Part shown: piece after piece, positions 15,230-23,381 of the stretch
Layout of the letters: each line of letters starts with the position of its first letter
Position numbering within the stretch: the stretch's first letter is position 1
NCBI GenBank assembly: GCA_002838815.1
Contig: LQGW01000026.1
Span: 1-61,749 of the forward strand
From: Clostridiaceae bacterium JG1575
Lineage (GTDB): Bacteria > Bacillota > Clostridia > Clostridiales > Clostridiaceae
Reading direction: 5' to 3'
Length of the DNA: 61,749 nt
Made by a program: the position numbers and the translations under genes
Notes under the pieces: generated by a model
What the model was told of the DNA's origin: nothing
Database searches by the model: none
The model's input: only the letters and a program-made list of their open reading frames with translations

Positions 15230-17326
15230 ATGGAAGCACTTTCCCTCAACAGCAGCAATTATATCAACCGCGAATTGTCTTTTCTGGAATTCAATCAACG
15301 GGTTTTGGATGAGGCGCGCGACTTAAACAATCCGCTCTTTGAACGGATGAAGTTTGCTGCCATTGTGACGTCCAATCTTGATGAATTTTATATGATCCGC
15401 TATGGATCCCTCTCCGATCAGATCGCCGCCGGATTGACCAAGGAAGATCCTTCCGGGCGAACGCCGCTGGAGCAGACGCGGGCCATTGACGAGCGCGCTC
15501 GCACCTTGCAAATGGATTTATACGATACCTTCAATCAGGAACTACTCCCTGCAGCCGAGGCCGTACAATTTCATTTTTTGCGGCGAGAAGAATGGACGGC
15601 GGCGCAAAACGAATACGTGGATCAACTTTATGAAGAAAGCATCTTTCCCGTGCTCACCCCCATGGTGGTGGATTCGGCTCGGCCGTTCCCGCTCATCATG
15701 AACAATACCCTGAACATCGCCTTGCAGCTGGCCGACAAGGAAGGACGCACCTTTTTGGGCACCGTCCAGGTCCCTTCGGTGCTGGAACGGTTTTATTCCA
15801 TCCCCCATAAAAAAGGGCGGGCCATTGTTTTGTTGGAGGACATCATCAAAGGCCACTTGGCCCAGCTCTTTGATGCCTATCAGATCCGGGATCTTGCCTG
15901 CTATAAGGTTACGCGCAATGCGGACCTGGAGTACGACGAAGAGGATGCCCAGGATCTTTTAATGGTGATCAAGGAGACCCTCAAGCAGCGTAAGTGGGGT
16001 CGGGTGCTCAAGCTCGAGGTGGAAGAAGGGATTTCTGAGGAGCTGGTGAGCATCCTCATTGAGCGCTTTGAAATTGAACAAGAGAACGTTTTTTATCTGG
16101 ACGGCCCGCTGGATCTGAGCTTTTTGATGAAAATCGCCAGCCTTCCGGGCTACGAAACCATGAAGTTTGAAAAAATCAACGCCATGCCGGTGCCTGAGGC
16201 GACGTTCCACCGGGACATTTTTCAGGCCATCAGCAAAGGCGACATTCTACTGCATCATCCCTATGAGAGCTTTGATTCCATCATCAAGCTCGTCAAAACC
16301 GCCGCCAAGGATCCCAACGTCTTGGCCATCAAAATGACCCTCTACCGCGTTTCGGGCAAATCTCCCGTGGTGGAGGCTCTGGCCGAGGCGGCGGACAACG
16401 GCAAGCAAGTGACGGCCCTGGTGGAGCTGAAAGCGCGCTTTGATGAAGAAAACAACATCAACTGGGCCCTGCGGATGGAAAAAGCAGGCTGCCATGTGAT
16501 TTACGGCATCGTGGGCTTAAAAACACATTGTAAGGCACTGCTCATCATCCGCCGAGAAAACAATAAAATTAAGCGCTACGTGCATCTGGGGACTGGCAAC
16601 TATAACGATGTGACCGCGCGGCTTTATACGGACATTGGCTTACTCACCACCAACGAAAAGCTGGGCGAAGACATCTCCAATATGTTCAACCGCCTCTCCG
16701 GCCAAACCAACATCCGGGAACTTAAAAAAGTGTCCCTTGCGCCAGACTATATGCGCAATCGCTTCAATGAACTGATTCGCAACGAGGCGCGCAACGCCCG
16801 CCAAGGCAAAAAAGCCAAGATCATCGCTAAAATGAATTCCCTCGTGGATCAAGAGATCATCTTAGAACTCTACAAGGCCTCCCAGGACGGAGTGGACATT
16901 GAACTGATCGTCCGAGGAATCTGCTGCTTACGCCCAGGGGTCAAAGGACTCTCCGAGCGCATCAGCGTGCGCAGCATCGTCGGACGGTTTCTCGAGCACT
17001 CCAGAGTCTTCTACTTCCACGACAACGGCAGGGATCTTTATTTCATCTCCAGCGCCGACTGGATGGAGCGAAATCTCAATAAGCGCATTGAGCTTTTGGT
17101 GCCTGTGGAGGACAAAAAATGCAAAGAGAAGCTCAAGGAGCTTCTGCGCATGACTCGGGAGGATACGGCGAAGGCCCGGATTCTGTTGCCCGACGGCAAA
17201 TATAAGCGGGCGGAGAAAAAGGGGGAGCCTATGAACAGTCAAGAGGCGTTCATCGAACTTTCCCATCGCCGATTTGAAAAATATCGCAAAAAGGCCTTGA
17301 AGGAGGGCATGGTACATGAAGATTAG
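15230..17326 (+). CDS. ppk1: Polyphosphate kinase PPK1
   Basis: Reversible polyphosphate synthesis from ATP. 698 aa, the usual length. The N-terminus YINRELSFLEFNQRVLDEA is the PPK1 signature, and the phospholipase-D-like active-site His residues are in GLKTHCKALL and VHLGTGNYNDVTARLYTD. ATG 15230 follows GGAG by 7 bases; ATGs at 15152 and 15212 are less likely. The last codons overlap the next gene by 11 bp. Together with pap upstream it gives a polyphosphate make-and-use pair. Confidence 0.96.
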   Translation: MEALSLNSSNYINRELSFLEFNQRVLDEARDLNNPLFERMKFAAIVTSNLDEFYMIRYGSLSDQIAAGLTKEDPSGRTPLEQTRAIDERARTLQMDLYDTFNQELLPAAEAVQFHFLRREEWTAAQNEYVDQLYEESIFPVLTPMVVDSARPFPLIMNNTLNIALQLADKEGRTFLGTVQVPSVLERFYSIPHKKGRAIVLLEDIIKGHLAQLFDAYQIRDLACYKVTRNADLEYDEEDAQDLLMVIKETLKQRKWGRVLKLEVEEGISEELVSILIERFEIEQENVFYLDGPLDLSFLMKIASLPGYETMKFEKINAMPVPEATFHRDIFQAISKGDILLHHPYESFDSIIKLVKTAAKDPNVLAIKMTLYRVSGKSPVVEALAEAADNGKQVTALVELKARFDEENNINWALRMEKAGCHVIYGIVGLKTHCKALLIIRRENNKIKRYVHLGTGNYNDVTARLYTDIGLLTTNEKLGEDISNMFNRLSGQTNIRELKKVSLAPDYMRNRFNELIRNEARNARQGKKAKIIAKMNSLVDQEIILELYKASQDGVDIELIVRGICCLRPGVKGLSERISVRSIVGRFLEHSRVFYFHDNGRDLYFISSADWMERNLNKRIELLVPVEDKKCKEKLKELLRMTREDTAKARILLPDGKYKRAEKKGEPMNSQEAFIELSHRRFEKYRKKALKEGMVHED

Positions 17327-18209
17327 TCTTTGCAAACACACCCCTAATGTGGACAAGGTGGTGCGGTTTTTGGATCGCAATCTGCGCAAGGTGAAGATTG
17401 ACGTCAAGGGCTGCATCGGAGAATGCAAAAGCTGCAAAAAATGTGTGGTGGCCGAGCTGGACGGGGAAGTATTAGAAGCTCAGGATGCCTATGGCCTTTT
17501 GAAAGAGATCCGTAAGGTTTTGCGCAAGAAGGATCAGCTCAGTCATCTAAAGGATGAGGAGCTAAAGGACGCTAAAAAACAATGGAAGGAAGAGTTGGAG
17601 CGTCCTTTGGGCAAAGACCGCAAAAAAGAAGCTCCTCGCAGCGAAACGACTCAAGAGCAGGCAGCGGCGAAAGGAAAGGGGAAGAGGGCCCAAGAAGTCC
17701 GTGCGAAAAAAACCAACAAGCCTTCTGAGAAAAAAGAGGAAAAAAAAGGCGCCCTCAAGGACTCTGAAAAAGAACGGCCAGAGGATGACGTCATGGATCT
17801 CACGTTTCATGGCGTTGGCACAGATCTTAAGGCGAGCCTCATAGGCGATGAGATCGTCTTGACGGTTCCCAACGAGCAATTTTCCCTAGATCGACTGAAG
17901 ATCCAGGTTCATTTCGGACGCTTCGGCACAAAAAATTCCACCTATGAGGTGGTACGTACGATCCCTTCTAAAGAAGAAAAAACCAAGGCTTTACTAGAAG
18001 AGAAGCAGCAAGAGGCTGCGCAGGTCATGGCGTTCACAGCGCCGGATCCCGCCCCGGCAAAGCCCCTTCAAGCCCTGAAGGACGAAGGGGAGGAGAACGG
18101 ACCAGCAAAAGGCAAGGGGTCGGTGGAGAACGATCGAAAAAAAGAAGAGAATCCTAAAAAAGAAGCGACGACCGCGAAAGGAAGTTCAAAGGGAACGGTG
18201 GAGCACTAG
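17316..18209 (+). CDS. Cys-cluster protein with Lys/Glu-rich tail, unknown
   Basis: 297 aa. The first about 75 residues form a small domain with Cys6 and a tight cluster CIGECKSCKKC (Cys33, 37, 40, 43), reminiscent of the DUF1450/YuzB type, then GEVLEAQDAYGLLKEI. The cluster could hold Zn or Fe-S. About 80 residues of Lys/Glu/Ala-rich low-complexity sequence follow. Then comes a possible folded segment (MDLTFHGVGTDLKASLIGDE to FGRFGTKNSTYEVV), and then another charged tail. It overlaps ppk1 by 11 bp and has AAGGAGGG before its ATG, so it is co-expressed with PPK1. A basic tail that meets polyphosphate is an attractive but untested idea. Confidence 0.6.
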   Translation: MKISLCKHTPNVDKVVRFLDRNLRKVKIDVKGCIGECKSCKKCVVAELDGEVLEAQDAYGLLKEIRKVLRKKDQLSHLKDEELKDAKKQWKEELERPLGKDRKKEAPRSETTQEQAAAKGKGKRAQEVRAKKTNKPSEKKEEKKGALKDSEKERPEDDVMDLTFHGVGTDLKASLIGDEIVLTVPNEQFSLDRLKIQVHFGRFGTKNSTYEVVRTIPSKEEKTKALLEEKQQEAAQVMAFTAPDPAPAKPLQALKDEGEENGPAKGKGSVENDRKKEENPKKEATTAKGSSKGTVEH

Positions 18210-18267
18210 GTTTTTGAACCTTATGCGTAGCGCCGCCGCAGCTCTTTCGTTGGGGAACGCAAACGTT

Positions 18268-18312
18268 CAATCCGGGATGCCCCAAGGGGGATTCCGGATT
18301 GCTTCCTTTTTT
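18268..18312 (+). terminator. Terminator of the ppk1 operon
   Basis: CAATCCGG (18268-18275) pairs with CCGGATTG (18294-18301). The loop is partly filled by CCCC/GGGG. CTTCCTTTTTT follows. Confidence 0.88.
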
Positions 18313-18449
18313 AGCAGTTTAATGCAGGACGCTCCAAAGAAGGCCGTAGCGCCCCATGGGATAGCTGCGGCTTGTCCTTGGGGCGTGCTACAATAAGAAA
18401 AGAGAAAAGCCCCCCCAAAAAGGGGCCATTACAGACGGGGAGGGAGCGC

Positions 18450-19490
18450 ATGAGCGAGGTTCGGTTCATACACAGTGCAGATTTTCACTTGGATGCGGCA
18501 GGTCAAGACGACGACGGCCTTGTTTTTTTGCGTCGACAGGCCCTGACTCAGGTGGTGGACCGCTGCACCGCGACCGGCGCCCAACTTTTGTTTTTGGCGG
18601 GAGACCTTTGGGACCAAGAGGCGGTGCGCCGGGAGACCTTGACGTTCATTCGAAAAGAACTAGCCCGAGTGCCCAAGGTGCGCATCTTCATCGCTCCAGG
18701 GAATCATGACGCCTGGGGACACAACAAAACCTGGACCCAGGAGGGCTGGAGCGACAACGTGCATATTTTCTCGGACTTTTCCTTTGTGGAGCTTCCGCAG
18801 TATAAGGTTCGGGTATACGGTGCCGGCTTTACCTCCCGCTGGAGTGCATCGTCGCTTTTGCCAGAGAATCTGTCGTTAGATCCTCAATGGATCAATGTCC
18901 TCGTGATGCATGGGGAGGTGGGCGCACCCAGCGATTACAACCCCATGCCCTGGGAGCGCCTCGTTCTCTTCGACTATTGTGCCCTAGGGCACCGCCACGA
19001 GTATGAGCTGCTGGCACCGCCAGCCAAGGGCGGATACCCGGGATCTGCGGCGGTGACGTCCTTTCGGGATTCTTCCCTGAAGGGGTGCCTACAGGGAGTG
19101 TTTCGTGAGGGGACGGTGCACACGGATTTTTATCCTTTGCACGGACCGCTGCTTCAGGAAATGAGCTTGCCGCTGCGTGGCGACGAGAGCTTGGACACGC
19201 TTGAGGCCGCCATCGTGAACCTTCAGCAAAGCTCTTTTGGGTACCTCACCCTTCGCCTCACGGGGCGCATCGCCAAGCGGCCGCCCATCGAGGAGCTGAC
19301 GCGCCGATTGCAAAACCCCATGCTGCGTCTTTTGGATGAAACTCGGGAGCAGAGGGATTATGAGAGCCTCGCCAAGGAGAATAGCCTTCGGGGGATTTAT
19401 ACTCGGCGACTTTTGGCCAGTGAGGATCCTTTGGCACAAGAAGCCTTGGAGGCGGGGTTGGATGCTTTGGAAGGGGAGTGGTTGCCATGA
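18450..19490 (+). CDS. yhaO: YhaO-like DNA repair metallophosphoesterase (SbcD family)
   Basis: Calcineurin-like phosphoesterase of 346 aa. Metal-binding motifs: HSADFHLD, GDLWDQ, GNHDAWG, VMHGEVG and GHRHEYEL, in SbcD/Mre11 order. The start is chosen at 18450 after GGGAGGGAGCGC. Its stop overlaps the start of the SbcC-like partner (ATGA), which indicates a complex. By family it acts as a nuclease on DNA ends. YhaO/YhaN is a better match than SbcD/SbcC because the partner has central membrane-like segments. Confidence 0.83.
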   Translation: MSEVRFIHSADFHLDAAGQDDDGLVFLRRQALTQVVDRCTATGAQLLFLAGDLWDQEAVRRETLTFIRKELARVPKVRIFIAPGNHDAWGHNKTWTQEGWSDNVHIFSDFSFVELPQYKVRVYGAGFTSRWSASSLLPENLSLDPQWINVLVMHGEVGAPSDYNPMPWERLVLFDYCALGHRHEYELLAPPAKGGYPGSAAVTSFRDSSLKGCLQGVFREGTVHTDFYPLHGPLLQEMSLPLRGDESLDTLEAAIVNLQQSSFGYLTLRLTGRIAKRPPIEELTRRLQNPMLRLLDETREQRDYESLAKENSLRGIYTRRLLASEDPLAQEALEAGLDALEGEWLP

Positions 19491-21832
19491 TCCTCAAAGA
19501 ACTTCACCTCATCGCTTTTGGAGGCATTACGGAGCGGACCGTTAGTTTGGATCGCGGTCTTTGGATGCTGACGGGAGATAACGGCACAGGCAAATCCACC
19601 CTGGCGCTGTTCATTCGATCCATGCTCTATGGGTTGGGGGAGGAACGGCGAAAAGAGGAAGTCTCCCTGCGCGAGCACATTGTCCCCTTACAGGGGGATT
19701 TGGCTCGGGGCCGTATGATTTTGGAGACTTCGGGACGACTTTTGGAGATTCAACGGGTTTTTGGCCGCTCCAAGCGCCAGGATCTGCGCACCTTGACGTA
19801 TTTGGATGATGGCACGAGCCCGCCCTTCCATGAAGAACCTGGAGTTTGGCTTTTGGGCATTTCCCGGGAGACCTTCGATCGCATTCTCATGGTGGGGGAG
19901 CCGGGCCCCAAGGTACAGGGGGCCAAAGGGGAGGAGCTGACCACGCGGCTGATGAACCTTTCGGTCACAGGGGATGAGAGCCAGAACGCGAAAAAGGCCC
20001 TGGAGGGCCTTGCATCGCAGATCAAGCGATTGCATAGTCCCCGGGGGAACGGGGAGATCGACCGCTTGGAAACAGAGCTTTCCGCTCTGGAGAAAAAAAG
20101 GAGCGCTTTAAAAGAGAAGGAACAACAGCGCCTGGAAGAGGAAGCGGTCCTTCGGACCAAAAAAGAAGAATTGCGCGAGCTGATGCGCCAAGAGGCGGTC
20201 CTTGAAGAGGAAATGGCCGCGCTGGTCAGCCTGCAAGAGCAGGAGGGCTATGAGCGGGCTTTGGTCCTGTTGGCTAAAAAAGAAGATTTGGAGCGCCGCA
20301 TTCAAGCCAATAGCCCCCCGGTGAAGGGGGACTCCTTACAGGCGCTATTAAAAGAGGCTGCAGTGGCCGCCAAGGCCGAGGCGACTTGGCAGGAAAGCGC
20401 CAAGCGCCACAACGAAGGGGTTCGTCGCCTCTTGGCCATGGAAAAGGAGCTGCAACGCACGGGAGGCGATGGGGCCCGAACCGAAGGCTGCCAGGAGGAT
20501 CTTTTCACCCTGCAAACACTTCAAGAGTTGGCCAAAACCCCAAAAGGGGCCGCCTTGGTGGCCGCAGCCCGTCTAAGCGACAAGAAAAAAAAGCGCACAA
20601 TAGGGGGCTGGACCCTGCTTTGCGTTCTTGGCTCACTGGGGGGGTATTTTCTTGCCGCATCGTGGAGTCCTTCGGCCTGGATTGCTTTCTTTGTCGGGTT
20701 CTTTTCGCTGGGGCTGCTCTTGTTTTTGGCCTTTATGGCCGCAAAAAGACAGGAAAAAACGGAGCAAAATGCCCGCCAAAAGTTGGCGGCGCTGGGGGTT
20801 TCGCCGACGTCTTTGGCGCGTCTTCAAGGCGAGGATCAAAGCCATGAGGATCTGGCCGCCCAGCGAATGGCTCAGATGCTCTCGCCCAAAGAGCGTAGCT
20901 CCCTGGAAGTCGCTTATGCCAAGGCAAGACGGGATGTGTCGCAAAGCCAAGCAAATCTTTTGGAAGAGAAAAAGGCGGCGCAGCTTAAGGTGCAAGGGGT
21001 GCAGTCGCATCTTTCGCCCCTGGGGCTTAACTGGCACGAAAACGCTCGGGCGGTTTTGGAAGATTTCGCCCGATGCGAGGCGCAATGCCGCGAGGAATTG
21101 GCCGCTCTAGATGCGGTGCAACAGGAACTGCAAGAGCTTTCGACGACGCAAAACCTCAACCCCATCCTTTTGGAACCCAAGCCCCTTCATCGGGCTCAGT
21201 TGCAGTCGGAAAAGCTTCGTGCCCAAGCCCTGCGGGAGGAGAAAAAGCAACTGGAGCTCTCCTTGCGCAGCCGCTCTGAGGAGCTTGCTCGCCGGGAGGC
21301 CCAGATGGCTTCGGCGGGGGAAGGGGCCGCGGCGCTTCGGATCTTGGAGGAGGAAAAAGCGCGTAAAGCCCAGGCGCTATCGCAGGCGGCTCACAAAAAA
21401 GCGGTGCTGGAATTAGCGCTTGCGCATCTAAAAGAAAGCTATGCCCTCATCCAAAGGGATTACTTGCCCGTTGTCAGTCAACGCGTCAGCGAGTATTTTG
21501 GGCGACTGACAAGGCTTGAGAACCCCCAGGTTCTTTTGCGGGGAGACTATACCATGAAAGTCCTCCTTCAAGGAGAATGGGTGTCCATGGCGTATCTTTC
21601 CAAGGGCCATCGGGATCTTCTCTGGCTTGGACTAAGGCTTGCCCTTTGTGATATAATTTTTGAGGGTGCGGACGTCCCGTTGATCTTCGATGACAGCTTT
21701 CTGCACTTGGATGACGACCATCTTAGCAACGTGCTCAGTGTCTTGAGCGAAAGGAAGAACGGACAGGTGTTGATCTTGAGCTGTCACCCGCGAAGGGGCG
21801 ATGAGCGCGGGATGGATGTTCGTGTGGATTAA
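19487..21832 (+). CDS. yhaN: YhaN-like SMC/Rad50-type ATPase
   Basis: 781 aa. The N-terminal ATP-binding half has Walker A GDNGTGKST. A long charged coiled coil (about 180-380) follows, then two hydrophobic stretches at about residues 374-425 (LCVLGSLGGYFLAA and AFFVGFFSLGLLLFLAFM), then a second coiled coil. The C-terminal half has the LSKGHRDLLWLGLRLAL signature and Walker B LIFDDSFLHLDDD. It is the ATPase partner of the upstream nuclease; ATG 19487 overlaps that gene's TGA. The membrane-like segments are a known YhaN trait. The start at 19478 lacks a ribosome site. Confidence 0.83.
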   Translation: MILKELHLIAFGGITERTVSLDRGLWMLTGDNGTGKSTLALFIRSMLYGLGEERRKEEVSLREHIVPLQGDLARGRMILETSGRLLEIQRVFGRSKRQDLRTLTYLDDGTSPPFHEEPGVWLLGISRETFDRILMVGEPGPKVQGAKGEELTTRLMNLSVTGDESQNAKKALEGLASQIKRLHSPRGNGEIDRLETELSALEKKRSALKEKEQQRLEEEAVLRTKKEELRELMRQEAVLEEEMAALVSLQEQEGYERALVLLAKKEDLERRIQANSPPVKGDSLQALLKEAAVAAKAEATWQESAKRHNEGVRRLLAMEKELQRTGGDGARTEGCQEDLFTLQTLQELAKTPKGAALVAAARLSDKKKKRTIGGWTLLCVLGSLGGYFLAASWSPSAWIAFFVGFFSLGLLLFLAFMAAKRQEKTEQNARQKLAALGVSPTSLARLQGEDQSHEDLAAQRMAQMLSPKERSSLEVAYAKARRDVSQSQANLLEEKKAAQLKVQGVQSHLSPLGLNWHENARAVLEDFARCEAQCREELAALDAVQQELQELSTTQNLNPILLEPKPLHRAQLQSEKLRAQALREEKKQLELSLRSRSEELARREAQMASAGEGAAALRILEEEKARKAQALSQAAHKKAVLELALAHLKESYALIQRDYLPVVSQRVSEYFGRLTRLENPQVLLRGDYTMKVLLQGEWVSMAYLSKGHRDLLWLGLRLALCDIIFEGADVPLIFDDSFLHLDDDHLSNVLSVLSERKNGQVLILSCHPRRGDERGMDVRVD

Positions 21833-21834
21833 GC

Positions 21835-22782
21835 ATGGATTATGTGGTCCTGGACCTGGAATTTAATAATATGCAAGGGGTCCTGGCCAGCTTGAATGAT
21901 TATTTGAGCCGTCAAAATGCTCCGCGGCGCCACCAATACCCCAATGAAATCATACAAATCGGCGCCGTGCGCTTGAATAAAGATTTTGATGTGGTGGAGG
22001 AACTCAACCTCATTGTTCGAAATTCCTTCTACAAAACCTTAAACCCTTATATTTCCCTCATGACGGGGATTACCCAAGAGCAGATGGATGAAGGCGTTTA
22101 TTACCCGGAAGCCATGGAACGCTTGGCGGCTTTCTCCGAAGGAGCGGCCCTAATTACTTGGGGCCTTTCTGATTTATTGGAGCTGATCCGCAACGCCCAC
22201 ATGCACCAGCTGCCCATGACCATCATGGGCACTCGCTACTTGGATCTGCAACAGTGGATGATGCTGCGCTCTGGCGCCCATCAAACGCCCAGCCTAAAAG
22301 GCACCTTGGATGCCTTGGCGATTCAGGTGGACGAGACCCTTCTCCACGATGGCTTTTATGACGCCAAAGCCACAGCGTTGGTATTAGAAGCCGCAGCTCG
22401 GCGCTACGGCCCCTTGGATGGCTTTAAAAATTCCGCCGTCCTCTTTGGGTCGGACTGTGTCGTCATTCACGGCATCCGGGTGCGGGATATCCCCGATGGG
22501 GAGATTACCATGCGTTGCCCGCTGTGCGGGGCCGAAATATCCTACGATCAGTCCTTGACGCCCACGGCCCATCGGATTCATTCCATGTACCACTGCAACG
22601 GCTGTTCTTCGCAATTTATGGAAGAGCTCTCCGTCAAGGAAAACATGACGGGCGAGCGCACGTATTTCAAAAAAATACGCAAGATTTCCCAGGAGCATTA
22701 CGGCTACATCCTTGCTCAGCGGCGCCAGAAGCGCCAAGAAGAGGGCCGCAGCCCGAGCAAGGGGACCCGTCGAAAAAAATAA
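21835..22782 (+). CDS. DnaQ-fold 3'-5' exonuclease with C-terminal zinc ribbon
   Basis: 315 aa. Exonuclease motifs are VVLDLEFNN (Asp and Glu), NPYISLMTGIT, ALITWG and LHDGFYDAKATA, giving the DEDDh set. This resembles KapD-like exonucleases. The C-terminal about 110 residues hold MRCPLCGAEISY and YHCNGCSSQF, two CxxC pairs of a zinc ribbon, ending in a basic tail. The ATG lies 2 bases after the YhaN stop, so it is the third gene of a nuclease operon. Substrate (RNA or DNA) unknown. Confidence 0.78.
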   Translation: MDYVVLDLEFNNMQGVLASLNDYLSRQNAPRRHQYPNEIIQIGAVRLNKDFDVVEELNLIVRNSFYKTLNPYISLMTGITQEQMDEGVYYPEAMERLAAFSEGAALITWGLSDLLELIRNAHMHQLPMTIMGTRYLDLQQWMMLRSGAHQTPSLKGTLDALAIQVDETLLHDGFYDAKATALVLEAAARRYGPLDGFKNSAVLFGSDCVVIHGIRVRDIPDGEITMRCPLCGAEISYDQSLTPTAHRIHSMYHCNGCSSQFMEELSVKENMTGERTYFKKIRKISQEHYGYILAQRRQKRQEEGRSPSKGTRRKK

Positions 22783-22809
22783 ATAAAATATTATAATTTA
22801 TCCCATGAA

Positions 22810-22838
22810 TTGTCTTTTTCATGGTACACTTGTACTAT
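22810..22838 (+). promoter_or_regulatory. Promoter of the CBS protein gene with palindrome
   Basis: TTGTCT (22810-22815), 17 bases, TACTAT (22833-22838). The palindrome GTACA-CT-TGTAC (22824-22835) overlaps the spacer and -10 and could be an operator. Confidence 0.6.
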
Positions 22839-22857
22839 CAATGGACAGGAGAATCAT

Positions 22858-23283
22858 ATGAACATCATGTTATTCCTCACCCCGAAGGATGAGACGGTAT
22901 TCGAACCCCTTGATGCCACGCTAAAGGACGTTCTGGACCGGATGGAACGGCATCGGTTGACGGCGATTCCAGTCATTGATTCCCACGGCCGATACGTGGG
23001 CACGCTGACGGAAGGAGACATCCTTCGCGTCATCAAAACCCAGCCGTTTCAATCTTATGCCTCTTTATCTTCGTTGATCATCGAGGACATCCCACGGATG
23101 ACCAAACACCGCCCCGTGAATGTGCAGGCGGAGTTTGATAAATTAGTCTCCCTTGCCATGGGACAGAATTTTGTACCCGTGGTGGATGATGCCAAAACCT
23201 ACATCGGCATCGTGAAGCGGTCCGATATTATTCAACATTGCTACCAAACCATGATTAATAAGCCCGAACATCGGGCTCTTTAA
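22858..23283 (+). CDS. Two-CBS-domain protein
   Basis: 141 aa made of two CBS motifs: DVLDRMERHRLTAIPVIDSHGRYVGTL, then FDKLVSLAMGQNFVPVVDDAKTYIGIV, ending KRSDII. Such pairs bind adenine nucleotides and act as energy or cyclic-dinucleotide sensors. No fused output domain is present and no partner can be named. The start at 22858 follows AGGAG. It is monocistronic between a promoter and two hairpins. Confidence 0.82.
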   Translation: MNIMLFLTPKDETVFEPLDATLKDVLDRMERHRLTAIPVIDSHGRYVGTLTEGDILRVIKTQPFQSYASLSSLIIEDIPRMTKHRPVNVQAEFDKLVSLAMGQNFVPVVDDAKTYIGIVKRSDIIQHCYQTMINKPEHRAL

Positions 23284-23310
23284 TACAAGGCTGAGGGAAA
23301 CTCTCAGCCT
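23261..23310 (+). terminator. Two tandem hairpins ending the CBS gene
   Basis: AGCCCGA-ACA-TCGGGCT (23261-23277) overlaps the last codons and is followed by CTTTAAT. AGGCTGAG/CTCAGCCT (23288-23310) follows 11 bases later, with CATTTATC after it. Together they probably stop transcription. Confidence 0.7.
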
Positions 23311-23340
23311 CATTTATCGCAAGATAAATACTTAGATTTT

Positions 23341-23364
23341 GATCATCTGCGACGTGCGATGATC
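23341..23364 (+). promoter_or_regulatory. Hairpin abutting the S1 gene ribosome site
   Basis: GATCATC (23341-23347) pairs with GATGATC (23358-23364), with GC/GC inside. The 3' arm ends 3 bases before the AGGAGGG of the S1 gene. Control of S1 translation through this stem is possible; S1 is autoregulated in E. coli, but whether that applies here is inference. Confidence 0.4.
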
Positions 23365-23381
23365 CAGGAGGGAACAACAGT

